A DNA stretch of 64,000 nt, taken from NCBI RefSeq assembly GCF_016937515.1, contig NZ_JAFHKM010000002.1, forward strand, positions 2,909,001 to 2,973,000, read 5' to 3'. This document shows positions 17,008 to 26,345 of this stretch, in pieces. The notes under the pieces were generated by a model. The model had not been told where the DNA came from, did not search any database, and saw nothing but the letters and a program-made list of their open reading frames with translations. Origin of the DNA: Cohnella algarum. Lineage in GTDB: Bacteria; Bacillota; Bacilli; Paenibacillales; Paenibacillaceae. Position numbers and translations under genes: made by a program. Each line of letters begins with the position of its first letter. The first letter of the stretch is position 1.

Positions 17008-18858
17008 ATGCATTTTTGGCAATCCGTCCGGTTCAAAATCGTATTCGGCTTCTGCGCGATCATCGCGCCGCTCGTCCTGTTTCTCATCTACAACAACGTG
17101 TACGCGATGAGGCTCGTCACCAACCAGATCTCCTCCCACTACAACAAGCTGCTGGACATGAACGTCCGCGAGAACGACCGCATCCTGCAGGAGTACATCT
17201 ACTATTTGACCCGCCTGGATCGTCACTCCGACATCCCGCTGCTGCAAACGCTCAGCATTCTTGACAGCGATTACACGATGGCCAAAATCCGCCTGATGAA
17301 CCAGTTCGCCCTGGACTCCAGCGGGATTTACTACAACATGGACACGATTTTCCTTTACATCAAAAACAACGAGGACCTGTTTTTCGTGACCAGCGACAAC
17401 ACGAATTACCGGGAAAAGCAGGACGCCCTCGTCAAGTGGTCCCGGGAAAATCTCGGCGACATGGCGGCTCCCGAGACGAACCGCTGGCGCACGATCGCGG
17501 TGGAGGGGGAAACCCGCGCCAATTATTTGCTGCACACGCACGAGCTCGGGCTGGACGTGTACTCCGGGGTCATCGTGCAAACCGGCAATTTGCTGCGGGT
17601 GCTGGAAGGCTTCGACGTCGGCCCGGAAGGCGGGGCGTTTCTACTCGACGGGGAAGGCCGCCTGCTGGCCGAAAACGCGTTTCCGCTGCTCGCGGACGCG
17701 GAGTTTCGGAAGGAAATGGCGAGCCGGTCGGGCACCTACGGGAACGTCGAGTACGGAGGCGAGTCGTATTTGGCGCTGTCCAAGCCGTCGGCTTTCGCGG
17801 ACGTGAACTACGTCATCGTGATGAAGGAATCGTATATTTTGCAAAACCTCCCCTTTTTCCAAAAGATGTTGTACTACTGGATTCCGCTCATGGTTGCGCT
17901 GCTGCTGACGTTTTACCTCGTGTTTTTGCAGCGGATCATTTTCAAGCCCCTCGTCGAGCTGCTTCGCGGCATGCGGAAGCTGGGACAGGGGCGCTTCGAC
18001 GTCCGGCTGCCGGCCGGCCGCAACGCCAATACGGAGTTCGCGTTCATGTCGGGAACGTTCAACCAGATGGCGGAGCAGATCGAAAAGCTGAAAATCGACG
18101 TGTACGAGGAGCAGCTTCGCGTCCAGCGCGCGGAATACAAGCATTTGCAGGTGCAGATCAACCCGCATTTTTACATGAACAGCCTGAACATCATTTACAA
18201 CCTCGCCGCCCTCAAGGACTTCAAAACGGTGCAAAAGCTGTCGCTTCACCTGGCGGATTATTTCCGGTTCCTCATGCAAAGCCACCGGAGTCTCGTCCGC
18301 CTGGAGGAGGAAATCAAGCATATCGGACACTACCTGGAAATCCAGAAGCTGCGCTATGTGAACAAGCTGGATTACGAGTTCGATATCGCGCCCGCCCACC
18401 TCGCCTGCCGCCTGTCGCCGCTGATGGTGCAGCCGTTCGTGGAAAACTCGGTCATCCACGGGTTCAACAAGCGCCGCCAGGACGGCACGATGTTCCGCAT
18501 CCGCATCGTCACGGAAGAAGATCCGGCCGAGCCGCAGCGGTACGTGCTGCTCCGGGTGGAGGACAACGGGCCGGGCTTCCCGGAGGGGATGCTGGGCGAG
18601 CTGGAACGGGGCACGTATATGGACGGAGACGGGGAGCAGCATTTGGGGATCTGGAACATTTTGCGCCGTTTCAACATGCTGTACGAGGGCGACGGGGGCA
18701 TCGCGTTTCGCAACGCGGACGGGGGCGGGGCGGTCGTGGAAATCCGCCTGCCGCTGGGACGGAGCCAGACGCCGGGCGGCGAGGAGCCGGAGCCGGGATT
18801 AAAGGAAGGCGCGCAAGGGTCGAAGGAGGAAACGTATGCTGACGTTGTTGGTCGTTGA
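17008..18858 (+). CDS. Sensor histidine kinase, YesM type
   Basis: 616 residues. Transmembrane helix at about 8-30, extracellular sensing domain to about 285, second helix near 288-312, HAMP region, then the His_kinase domain with QINPHFYMNSLN near residue 382, N box FVENSVIHGF near 473 and G box DNGPGFP near 520. The start ATG at 17008 follows GGGGGG by five bases; a longer in-frame start at 16897 would place a non-signal segment before the helix. Its end overlaps the regulator gene by 23 bases. It controls, with that regulator, the sugar transporter that follows. Confidence 0.92.
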   Translation: MHFWQSVRFKIVFGFCAIIAPLVLFLIYNNVYAMRLVTNQISSHYNKLLDMNVRENDRILQEYIYYLTRLDRHSDIPLLQTLSILDSDYTMAKIRLMNQFALDSSGIYYNMDTIFLYIKNNEDLFFVTSDNTNYREKQDALVKWSRENLGDMAAPETNRWRTIAVEGETRANYLLHTHELGLDVYSGVIVQTGNLLRVLEGFDVGPEGGAFLLDGEGRLLAENAFPLLADAEFRKEMASRSGTYGNVEYGGESYLALSKPSAFADVNYVIVMKESYILQNLPFFQKMLYYWIPLMVALLLTFYLVFLQRIIFKPLVELLRGMRKLGQGRFDVRLPAGRNANTEFAFMSGTFNQMAEQIEKLKIDVYEEQLRVQRAEYKHLQVQINPHFYMNSLNIIYNLAALKDFKTVQKLSLHLADYFRFLMQSHRSLVRLEEEIKHIGHYLEIQKLRYVNKLDYEFDIAPAHLACRLSPLMVQPFVENSVIHGFNKRRQDGTMFRIRIVTEEDPAEPQRYVLLRVEDNGPGFPEGMLGELERGTYMDGDGEQHLGIWNILRRFNMLYEGDGGIAFRNADGGGAVVEIRLPLGRSQTPGGEEPEPGLKEGAQGSKEETYADVVGR

Positions 18859-20455
18859 CGACGAAATTTACGCCCTGAAGGGGATTACGCAAGGCATCGA
18901 CTGGTCGGATCTGCCGTTTGCGAGCGTGCTCGAAGCGGAAAGCGTGTCGGAAGCGCTCGAGCACGCGCGGAACGGCCGCGTGGACCTGGTCATCTCCGAC
19001 ATCGAAATGCCGGAGGCGAACGGAATCGAGCTGCTGCGCCGGCTCAAGGAGCTGTCGCCGGAGACGCTGACGATTTTTCTGACCGGACATGCCCGGTTCG
19101 AATACGCGCAGGAAGCGCTGCATTACGGCTGCTTCGATTATTTGCTGAAGCCGGTCGACCACGACGCGCTGAAGGACATCGTCCGCCGGGCGGTGCGGGA
19201 GATCGAGCGGCGCAAGGAGCAGCTCGCGTTCGAGCATATGCTCGATCAGTACCGCCGGCAGTGGGCGCAGCAGCTGCCGATTCTGATCGAGCGGTTCTGG
19301 CAGGAGGTGCTGGCGGGCCGGTTCGCGCTGTCCGAAAGCCGGCTGGAGCGCGAGTTCGCGCGGTACGATATTCCGCTCGGCAAGGGAGGGCGCGTGCTGC
19401 CGGTGCTGCTCAGCATCGAAGGCTGGGACGCGGAGCTGGGCGAGCGCGACGAGAGCATCATGGAATACGCGGTGCGCAAGGCGGCCGAGGAGATCGTGCT
19501 GGAAGGCGGGCCGGGCGTCGTGCTGCAGGACCGCGATTTGAACGTCGCGCTGGCGTATGCGGGCGGCGGGGCTTTGGACCGCAAGGCGCTGCTGGGGCGG
19601 TGCGCGCAGTATGTGGCGGCTTGCAGGCAGTATTTTCACTGCAGGGTGTCGTGTTATGTCGGCGACGCGGAGGCGGTCGCCGGATTGCCCGCGGCGCTGG
19701 AGCGGTTGACGCAGCTGGAGCGGGCCAACGTGGCGGCGCCGCAAAGCGTCATCGACGCGAACGAGGCGGAGGCGGGCGCCGCCGCGATCGGGGGCGGGGG
19801 CGGGGTGCCCCCCGCGCCTTCGTTCACGGAGTGGGGCGTGCTGCTGGACGGAGGGGAGACCGAGGCGCTCGCGCTCGGCATCGAGCAGGCGATGGCCCGC
19901 TACCGGAGCGAAGGGGCGAGCCGGGAGCATCTGGAGCTGTTTTATTACGGGTTCGTCCATATGCTGTACCAGTCCGCCTCGCGCAAGGGGGTGCCGGTTT
20001 CCGACATCGCGACTTCGCAGGAGCTGGGCGAGGGGCTGGCGATCCGGACGCCGGAACTGATGCAGGGCTGGGCGGGGAAGCTGATCCGGAAGGCGGGGCT
20101 CGTCTTCCAGGAGAGGCAGCGCGACCCGTCCGCGGTCATCGCCAAAATCCAGGCGTTCATCCAGGAGCATCTCGACCGGGATTTGAGCCGCGACGACATC
20201 GCGCAGTCGGTGTACCGCAATCCCGCCTATTTGTCGCGGATGTTCCGCAAGGAAACGGGCATGTCGCTGACCGATTACATCGTGCAGATGAAGATGGAAC
20301 GGGCGAAGCGGCTGCTGACGGAGACGAACGACAAAATCAGCAACATCGCGGAAGGGCTCGGGTACGGCCATTTTTCGTATTTTGCCAAGCTGTTCAAAAA
20401 GACGTGCGGCGTGACGCCGCAGGAGTACCGCAAAAAGCACCAGACGGTGCGGTGA
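18836..20455 (+). CDS. Two-component response regulator, AraC/YesN type
   Basis: 539 residues. Receiver domain with acidic pair D8/D9, phospho-acceptor D55 (LVISDIEMPEANG) and the conserved Lys in DYLLKPVDH near 104. A long, Gly/Ala-rich middle region (a Gly-rich run near 320) follows, then the paired AraC helix-turn-helix motifs at about 440-535 (SRDDIAQSVYRNPAYLSRMFRKETG; GYGHFSYFAKLFKKTCGVTPQEY). AAGGAGG precedes the ATG, within the kinase gene. It probably activates the permease operon that starts 123 bases downstream, where two direct repeats are present. Confidence 0.93.
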   Translation: MLTLLVVDDEIYALKGITQGIDWSDLPFASVLEAESVSEALEHARNGRVDLVISDIEMPEANGIELLRRLKELSPETLTIFLTGHARFEYAQEALHYGCFDYLLKPVDHDALKDIVRRAVREIERRKEQLAFEHMLDQYRRQWAQQLPILIERFWQEVLAGRFALSESRLEREFARYDIPLGKGGRVLPVLLSIEGWDAELGERDESIMEYAVRKAAEEIVLEGGPGVVLQDRDLNVALAYAGGGALDRKALLGRCAQYVAACRQYFHCRVSCYVGDAEAVAGLPAALERLTQLERANVAAPQSVIDANEAEAGAAAIGGGGGVPPAPSFTEWGVLLDGGETEALALGIEQAMARYRSEGASREHLELFYYGFVHMLYQSASRKGVPVSDIATSQELGEGLAIRTPELMQGWAGKLIRKAGLVFQERQRDPSAVIAKIQAFIQEHLDRDLSRDDIAQSVYRNPAYLSRMFRKETGMSLTDYIVQMKMERAKRLLTETNDKISNIAEGLGYGHFSYFAKLFKKTCGVTPQEYRKKHQTVR

Positions 20456-20481
20456 GCGAGTCCGATCCATTTTTCCCAAAT

Positions 20482-20545
20482 GTCACCAAAGTGCTATGTC
20501 GGTCACCCCAGTAGATAGATGGCGGCGAAGGCGTCCCGTTACAAT
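20482..20545 (+). promoter_or_regulatory. Putative activated promoter with direct repeats before the permease operon
   Basis: GTCACC occurs at 20482-20487 and 20502-20507, 20 bases apart, as expected for AraC-type dimers on one face of the helix. A -10-like TACAAT lies at 20540-20545, with no good -35 box 17 bases before it, which fits an activator-dependent promoter. The transcript start would be about 27 bases before the permease ATG. Confidence 0.4.
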
Positions 20546-20578
20546 GAAGTCACGCAAAACGTCTGACGAAGGATTGTG

Positions 20579-21571
20579 ATGGAGATGGCGCAAGCCGCGC
20601 AAGCGACCGTTCCCCGGCGAAAGACAGGCCGGGCGGAGAAGCCGCTGAACCAAAGCTACTGGAAAAAATACGGGGTTTTCTATTTCATGATGGCCCCCGC
20701 GCTGATCGTGCTGCTCGTCAACAACTATTTGCCGATGATCGGCGGGCTGATCGCGTTCAAAAACATGTCGTACTCGTCGCCGAGCTTTTTCACCAACTTT
20801 CTGGAGAGCCCGTGGGTCGGCTTTCAAAATTTCGAATACCTGTTCAATACGACGGACGCCTGGATCATTACCCGGAACACGCTCGCGTACAACGCGGTTT
20901 TCATTTTCCTGAACCTCGTGATCGGCGTGGGGCTTGCGCTCATGTTCAACGCGATGCGCAACCGCCGGGCGGCGAAGGCGTATCAGACGGCGATGTTCCT
21001 GCCTTATTTTCTGTCCTGGATCATTCTCGCGTATCTCGTGTATGCGTTTCTGAACCCGGAAATCGGGATCGTCAACCGGGTCGTGCTTCCGTGGTTCGGC
21101 GCGGAGGCGGTCGACTGGTACTCCGATCCGAAATGGTGGCCGGTCGTGCTGCCGCTCGTCAACACGTGGAAGGGCATCGGCTACTACGCGGTCATTTACC
21201 TTGCCGCCATCGTCGGCATCGACAACGAGTATTACGAGGCGGCGCATATGGACGGCGCCAGCAAAGCCCGGCAAATCTGGAGCATTACGCTGCCCTTGAT
21301 CAAGCCGGTCATCATCACGATGACGCTGCTGCAGATCGGGCGGATTTTTTACGCGGACTTCGGCTTGTTCTTCCAGGTGACGCGCAACGCCGGAGCGCTC
21401 TACGACAAAACGCTCGTCATCGACACCTACGTGTACCAAGGCTTTCTCGTTACGGGGGATATCGGCATGTCCTCGGCCGCAGGGATGTACCAGGCCGTCG
21501 TCGGCTTCGTGCTTGTGCTGGCATCCAACCTGATCGTTAGGCGCATCAGCAAAGACGACGCTCTGTTCTGA
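20579..21571 (+). CDS. ABC sugar transporter permease, LplB type
   Basis: 330 residues, six hydrophobic segments. EAA loop YYEAAHMDGASKARQIW followed by ITLPLIKP near 215-240. This is the CUT1 subgroup paired with long LplA-like binding proteins, as found in many Paenibacillus operons, also without an ATPase gene. The start at 20579 follows GAAGGA by five bases; GTG at 20576 and ATG at 20585 are alternatives. The second permease starts 20 bases after its stop. Confidence 0.92.
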   Translation: MEMAQAAQATVPRRKTGRAEKPLNQSYWKKYGVFYFMMAPALIVLLVNNYLPMIGGLIAFKNMSYSSPSFFTNFLESPWVGFQNFEYLFNTTDAWIITRNTLAYNAVFIFLNLVIGVGLALMFNAMRNRRAAKAYQTAMFLPYFLSWIILAYLVYAFLNPEIGIVNRVVLPWFGAEAVDWYSDPKWWPVVLPLVNTWKGIGYYAVIYLAAIVGIDNEYYEAAHMDGASKARQIWSITLPLIKPVIITMTLLQIGRIFYADFGLFFQVTRNAGALYDKTLVIDTYVYQGFLVTGDIGMSSAAGMYQAVVGFVLVLASNLIVRRISKDDALF

Positions 21572-21591
21572 CCACCGAAGGAGGGAATCCC

Positions 21592-22527
21592 ATGGCTACG
21601 GCCGCAACCGCAACCCGTACGAAAAAGCTCCGCCCGAACGAAATTTCGCGCGGCTCCAATATCGTCATCAATCTGTTCTTCCTGTTCTACACGGCGCTGT
21701 GCATTTTGCCGCTGCTGCTCGTCGTCGCCGTGTCCTTTTCGGACGAGCGGGCGGTGACCGTCAACGGCTACAAGCTGTGGCCGGAGCAGTTCAGCCTCGC
21801 CGCTTACGACTTTTTGCTGAGCGACTGGTGGGCGATCGCCGAATCGTACGGCGTTTCGATCATCGTCACGGTCGTCGGCACGGTCGTCGCGCTTACGATC
21901 ATGACGATGTACGCGTACCCGATATCGCGGCGGGACTTCAAGCATCGCAACATTTTTTCGTTCATCATGTTTTTCACGATTTTGTTCAACAGCGGGCTCG
22001 TTCCGTTCTATCTCGTCTACAAGCAGGGGCTGCAGCTGCAGGATACGCTCGCGGTGCTGATGATTCCGCTGTTCGTGCAAGGATTTTTCGTCATCCTGAT
22101 CCGGACGTTTTTCACGAATTCGATCCCTCCGGCGCTGGTCGAATCGGCCAAAATCGACGGGGCCGGCGAGTTCCGGACGTTCGTGCAAATCATCATTCCC
22201 TTGTCGCTTCCGGTGCTCGCCTCGGTCGGCCTGCTGTGCACGCTCAACTACTGGAACGACTGGTTTCTGAGCCTCTTGTTCATTTCGTCCGACGGTCCGA
22301 TGAGCATCCAGTTCCGCATGTACCGGACCTTGCTGGACATTCAATATTTAAGCTCCAACGCGCAGGCCTACTCGGCCATCATGCAGGCGAACCCGAATTT
22401 CCGGATGCCGAGCGAAACGGCGCGGATGGCGATGGCCGTCGTGGGCATCGGCCCGATCATCTTCATCTATCCGTTCTTCCAGCGCTATTTCATCCAGGGG
22501 CTGACCGTAGGAGCGGTGAAAGGGTAA
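21592..22527 (+). CDS. ABC sugar transporter permease, LplC/YtcP type
   Basis: 311 residues, six hydrophobic segments. EAA loop in LVESAKIDGAGEFRTF with IIIPLSLPVL near residues 181-207. It pairs with the preceding permease. GAAGGAGGG precedes the ATG. The final segment FFQRYFIQGLTVGAVKG is the usual C-terminus of this subgroup. The binding-protein gene starts 116 bases downstream. Confidence 0.93.
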   Translation: MATAATATRTKKLRPNEISRGSNIVINLFFLFYTALCILPLLLVVAVSFSDERAVTVNGYKLWPEQFSLAAYDFLLSDWWAIAESYGVSIIVTVVGTVVALTIMTMYAYPISRRDFKHRNIFSFIMFFTILFNSGLVPFYLVYKQGLQLQDTLAVLMIPLFVQGFFVILIRTFFTNSIPPALVESAKIDGAGEFRTFVQIIIPLSLPVLASVGLLCTLNYWNDWFLSLLFISSDGPMSIQFRMYRTLLDIQYLSSNAQAYSAIMQANPNFRMPSETARMAMAVVGIGPIIFIYPFFQRYFIQGLTVGAVKG

Positions 22528-22643
22528 AAAGATCCGAACAGGCAAATGGCACAGTCGGCTGCGGCAAGACGATCCGATCGGCTTCAACCGGTTACCGGCC
22601 GGTTAGGCATAGATTATCCATTTAAAAAAGGGAGGCAATACCG

Positions 22644-24251
22644 ATGCTCAACAAGAGCAGAAAGCCGCGCAAGTCATTTTTGATGCTGACGGCGCTGATG
22701 GTCGCGCTCGTCGCCGTGCTGGCGGCATGCGGCGGAAACAACGGAAACGGCAGCAACAGCTCGCCGTCCGCAAGCCCTTCGGGAAGCGCATCTCCGTCCG
22801 CAAGCCCGTCCGAAAGCGCTTCGGCGGCGCCCAGCGATGCCGCGTCCGACCTGAAGGAGTACGAGCTGACGCTGTTCCTGCCCGGCACGCCGCCCAAGGA
22901 CGAGCAGAAGGTAGAGGCGGAAATCAACAAGCATTTGAAGGAAAAAATCAACGCGACGCTGGACATCAACTTCATCGACTGGGGCCAATGGGACAATAAA
23001 ATGAACATGGCGATCGCAAGCCGCGATCCGATGGACATTATTTTCACCGCGCAGTGGAACGGCCACTCGGCCAACGTCGCCAAGGGCGCCTTCCTGCCGC
23101 TGAACGATCCGAACGGCAAGCACGGCAATCTGCTCGAGCAGTACGGACAGGATATTTTGTCGTCGCTGCCGGAAGCGTTCCTCAAAGGCGCGAAAATCGA
23201 CGGCTTCAATTACGGCGTGCCGGCGAACAAGGAGCTGGCGGAGCAGGGCGGCATCGTGTACCGGACCGATATCGCCGAAGAGCTCGGCCTGACCGAGCAA
23301 ATCCAGGCGGTCAAAACGATCGCCGACCTCGAACCGATTCTCGCGACCGTCAAAGAGAAGAAGCCCGACATGATCCCGATTTTCATGCGCGACGGCGAGA
23401 ACTTCAACGCGCACTATTTTGCCAAGTACGATTATTTGGGCGATTCGACGATCGACGGAGTCATCCTGAAGGACGGAACGGAAACGAAGGTCATGGCCCG
23501 CTACGAGCATCCGCGCTATATGGAAACGCTGAACATTACCCGCGACTTTTTCAAAAAAGGGTACATCAACAGCGACGCGGCCACGACGCAGCTCGGCGTA
23601 AACGACGCAATGAAAAAAGGCGACGTCTTCATGGTCGTCTCCCCGCTCAAGCCGGGCAAGGACGCGGAGCTGGCGAACGCCACCGGCCTGGCCGGCAAAC
23701 TCGGCCAAGTCGCAATGACGGAGCGGACGGTCGCCACCAGCGACACGGCCGGCTCGATGCTCGGCATCTCCTCGACGTCCGGCGATCCGGCCCGCGCGAT
23801 GATGCTGATCAACCTGCTGCACTCCGACAAGTACCTGAACAACCTGATCAACTTCGGCATCGAAGGCGACCACTACTCTCGCAGCGGCGAAATCATCACG
23901 CCGACGGACAATACGGCGAACTACAGCATCGGCGCGGCGTGGATGCTCGGCAGCCAGTTCCTGAACTACGTCTGGAACACGGAAGCGCCGGACAAATGGG
24001 AGCAGTTCAAGCAGTTCAACACGGACGCGCACAACTCGCCGGGCCTCGGCTTCACGTTCAACGCCGAGCCGGTCAAATCGCAGGTGTCCGCGATGAACAA
24101 CACCCGCAAGCAGTACGACCCGGGCCTCGACACCGGCTCGATCGACCCGTCGAAGGCGGAGGAGTACTACAACAAGCTGAAGGCGAACGGCCTCGACAAG
24201 GTCATCGCCGAGAAGCAGACGCAGCTGGACGCGTTTCTTGCGGGGAATTAA
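22644..24251 (+). CDS. Extracellular sugar-binding lipoprotein, LplA type
   Basis: 535 residues. Lipoprotein signal with lipobox LAAC and Cys29 after a basic N-terminus, then a Ser/Pro/Ala-rich linker to about 70 and a solute-binding domain of the long LplA-like subgroup (YELTLFLPGTPPKDEQKVEAEI onward). GGGAGG precedes the ATG. It is the last gene of the operon and is followed by a strong terminator. The substrate cannot be read from context since no hydrolase gene is adjacent. Confidence 0.93.
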   Translation: MLNKSRKPRKSFLMLTALMVALVAVLAACGGNNGNGSNSSPSASPSGSASPSASPSESASAAPSDAASDLKEYELTLFLPGTPPKDEQKVEAEINKHLKEKINATLDINFIDWGQWDNKMNMAIASRDPMDIIFTAQWNGHSANVAKGAFLPLNDPNGKHGNLLEQYGQDILSSLPEAFLKGAKIDGFNYGVPANKELAEQGGIVYRTDIAEELGLTEQIQAVKTIADLEPILATVKEKKPDMIPIFMRDGENFNAHYFAKYDYLGDSTIDGVILKDGTETKVMARYEHPRYMETLNITRDFFKKGYINSDAATTQLGVNDAMKKGDVFMVVSPLKPGKDAELANATGLAGKLGQVAMTERTVATSDTAGSMLGISSTSGDPARAMMLINLLHSDKYLNNLINFGIEGDHYSRSGEIITPTDNTANYSIGAAWMLGSQFLNYVWNTEAPDKWEQFKQFNTDAHNSPGLGFTFNAEPVKSQVSAMNNTRKQYDPGLDTGSIDPSKAEEYYNKLKANGLDKVIAEKQTQLDAFLAGN

Positions 24252-24269
24252 GGGATAGATTGGGTTGGA

Positions 24270-24301
24270 GCCGCCGGGCGATTTTGGCCCGGCGGTTTTT
24301 C
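24270..24301 (+). terminator. Rho-independent terminator of the lplBCA-like operon
   Basis: CCGCCGGGC (24271-24279) pairs with GCCCGGCGG (24287-24295) around ATTTTG-type loop sequence, followed by TTTTT. It starts 19 bases after the stop codon. Confidence 0.92.
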
Positions 24302-24385
24302 TGTTCAGGTATGAAATCCAAGCCCCGGATGATGTCGACGGAAAATTGGATGGTATTCACCCCGGTCTATGATCCGTTCTTGTTG

Positions 24386-24394
24386 TGGTATAAT
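24386..24394 (+). promoter_or_regulatory. Extended -10 promoter of the Rpn-type nuclease gene
   Basis: TGGTATAAT is a perfect extended -10 element (TGN plus TATAAT) 47 bases before the start codon. The -35 region is weak, which extended -10 promoters tolerate. Confidence 0.6.
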
Positions 24395-24440
24395 GGAAAT
24401 AGGAAAGTTCGTTCGTAAATCGTGAAGCCATGGGGTTGAG

Positions 24441-25286
24441 ATGATGACCGAACTGTTGGAGCCGACTGTAGATTTTGTATTCAAACAAATCTTCGGAAGC
24501 GAAGAGAATAAAGACGACGTTCTGCTCAACTTTCTGAATGAAGCGTTGCGAGAAACCGAACCGAAGCCGTTTGTCAGCCTTGTGTTGCTAAATCCGCAAA
24601 TGGACAAAAATGCTCTAACCGACAAGCAAGCTATTTTGGATGTCCGCGCTCAGAATGAAGACGGCAAGCAAGTAAATCTGGAAATCCAGGTCACCAATAA
24701 ATACGATATGCCGAAGCGCAGTTTGTACTATTCGGCAAAGATGTATGAGGAGCAGCTTGCGGAAGGGCAGTTTTATAAAAGTTTAAAGAAGGTTATTTCC
24801 ATTAATATCTTGACCTATAACCAGATTCCTAATGAACGGTTTCATAATATCTATCACCTGCGGGAAGACCATACCGGCGAGTTGTTGCTGGACGATATCG
24901 AAATTCATTTCATGGAATTGTCGAAGCTAAGGCTTACACCGCACAAGATGGATGATCGGTTGGTGAATTGGCTGCTTTTCATTAACGGTGCGCCTAAAGA
25001 TCGATGGGAGGAATTGGCGATGGATACGCCGGGTTTGAAAAAAGCGATGACAACGCTGGAATTTTTAAGCCAGAACAAGGAAACGCGAATGCTTTACGAA
25101 ATGCGAAAAAAGGCGCTTCTCGATGAGCAGTCCGCACTGGATTATGCTCAATCACGGGGAAGAGCGGAAGAGAAGGCGGAAGTGGCCAAGAAGATGCTTC
25201 ATGAAGGCTTGTCCGTTTCGCTCATTTCCAAAGTAACCGGACTGTCCGAAATAGAGATCGAAGCGCTGAGCAAGCAGATCCATTAA
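24441..25286 (+). CDS. Rpn/PD-(D/E)XK family nuclease (transposase-like, PDDEXK_2)
   Basis: 281 residues. Family opening LLEPTVDFVFKQIFGSEENKDDVLLNFLN is followed by the nuclease core ILDVRAQNEDGKQVNLEIQV (Asp, then ExQ), residues about 62-85. The C-terminal part ends in a helix region (EEKAEVAKKMLHEGLSVSLISKVTGLSEIEIEAL), typical of this family. Members such as E. coli RpnA are recombination-promoting DNA nucleases. Paenibacillus genomes carry many copies. ATGATG start preceded by GGGGTTGAG. It is AT-richer than the genes around it. Stand-alone gene with its own promoter and terminator. Confidence 0.85.
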   Translation: MMTELLEPTVDFVFKQIFGSEENKDDVLLNFLNEALRETEPKPFVSLVLLNPQMDKNALTDKQAILDVRAQNEDGKQVNLEIQVTNKYDMPKRSLYYSAKMYEEQLAEGQFYKSLKKVISINILTYNQIPNERFHNIYHLREDHTGELLLDDIEIHFMELSKLRLTPHKMDDRLVNWLLFINGAPKDRWEELAMDTPGLKKAMTTLEFLSQNKETRMLYEMRKKALLDEQSALDYAQSRGRAEEKAEVAKKMLHEGLSVSLISKVTGLSEIEIEALSKQIH

Positions 25287-25310
25287 AGACCAATTTAATT
25301 GCTCGATAGT

Positions 25311-25346
25311 AAGATTCGGGGCTTCTGCTCCGGTCTTATTTTTTTG
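25311..25346 (+). terminator. Terminator after the Rpn-type gene
   Basis: CGGGGC pairs with GCTCCG around TTCT, extended by AAGA/TCTT, followed by a run of seven T broken by one A. It lies 25 bases after the stop. Confidence 0.8.
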
Positions 25347-25371
25347 CAACGGGTAACCCGGCTGCCGTTCG

Positions 25372-25400
25372 TTGACATTGAGTTAACGTTTCGATAGCAT
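25372..25400 (+). promoter_or_regulatory. Sigma-A promoter of the CbiX-like gene
   Basis: TTGACA at 25372-25377 (perfect -35), 17-base spacer, TAGCAT at 25395-25400. The start codon follows 57 bases later. Confidence 0.7.
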
Positions 25401-25457
25401 GAATAGGAAGGTTTGCAAAATGACCGGCGAAGAGTTACCGGAAAGAGGTGCGCGCCC

Positions 25458-26303
25458 GTGAAGCCCGGAATATTGGTCATCAGCCACGGTTCCCGCGAGA
25501 AGGAATGGGTCGAACGCGTGGATCGGACGGTCGAGGAAGCGCGGAGCGTCTTGCAGCGGCGGCTGGCGGGGGCCGGAGCGGCAGCGTTGAACGGGGAAGG
25601 TACGAGGGAGAAGCCCGAAGCCGTCGAGGTCGTCGGCGCGTACCTGGAGCTGGTCGAGGGGCGGCTGATCCAGGACGGGGTCGACCGGCTGGAGGAAGCG
25701 GGCGCGACGCATGTGCTGGCCGTGCCGCTTTTTCTGTCGTCCGGGAGCACGCATGTCGACGAGATCGGCTGGGCGCTCGGCGCTTATCCGGAGCCGCGAA
25801 GAGAGACGGATCTGGAGCGCATGCGGGTCGGCGCGAAGCTAACGTACGGGAGGCCGCTCGCGAACGACGCGGAGGTGGCCGAGGCGCTGGCGGATTTGGC
25901 GGCGCGCGTCTCGGAGAGCCCGGCGGAGGAGAGCCTGCTCCTGATCGGCCACGGCAGCGAGGAGCCGTGGTTCCGCGAGGCGTGGGAGCGGGATTTGAGC
26001 GGGCTGGCCGTGCGGATTGCGGAGCGCGTCGGCTTTGCCGATGCCGCGGCGGCGATGCTGCGGCCGGATCAGGCGGCCGAGCAGGTCGGGCGGTTGCGCG
26101 AGCGGCGGCCGGGGGCGCGGGTCGTGGCGGTTCCGGCTTTCGTGAGCGAGGGGTATTTTACGGCGCAGGTCATTCCCGCGAGACTGGCGGGGCTCGATTG
26201 CCGTTACGTTCCGGGATCGATTATCCCGCATCCGCGCATTACGGACTGGATCGTGCGGCAGGCGATGGAATGGCTCGACGGGCTGGAAGCAAATAGAGGA
26301 TAA
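25458..26303 (+). CDS. Sirohydrochlorin chelatase, CbiX/SirB-like
   Basis: 281 residues holding two related CbiX halves: N-terminal GILVISHGSREKEWVERV and second LLLIGHGSEEPWF near 155. The His of each SHGSR/GHGS motif belongs to the metal-binding site. The family inserts Co2+ or Fe2+ into sirohydrochlorin for cobalamin or siroheme synthesis; which metal cannot be told. The GTG start at 25458 follows AAAGAGGTG by eight bases. An upstream in-frame start at 25413 is less likely. No other tetrapyrrole gene is adjacent. Confidence 0.8.
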   Translation: MKPGILVISHGSREKEWVERVDRTVEEARSVLQRRLAGAGAAALNGEGTREKPEAVEVVGAYLELVEGRLIQDGVDRLEEAGATHVLAVPLFLSSGSTHVDEIGWALGAYPEPRRETDLERMRVGAKLTYGRPLANDAEVAEALADLAARVSESPAEESLLLIGHGSEEPWFREAWERDLSGLAVRIAERVGFADAAAAMLRPDQAAEQVGRLRERRPGARVVAVPAFVSEGYFTAQVIPARLAGLDCRYVPGSIIPHPRITDWIVRQAMEWLDGLEANRG

Positions 26304-26345
26304 AATGGAACCAATCAAGAGGCGGACGCAAAGAGGGGGAGCAAG

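Noticed and set aside
18671..20479. 602-codon minus-strand frame opposite the second response regulator
   Set aside because: Codon-bias shadow of a GC-rich gene; the regulator on the plus strand is certain.
24441..25286. Classical transposase/insertion sequence
   Set aside because: The Rpn-type protein is sometimes labelled transposase, but no terminal inverted repeats or target duplication are seen around it.
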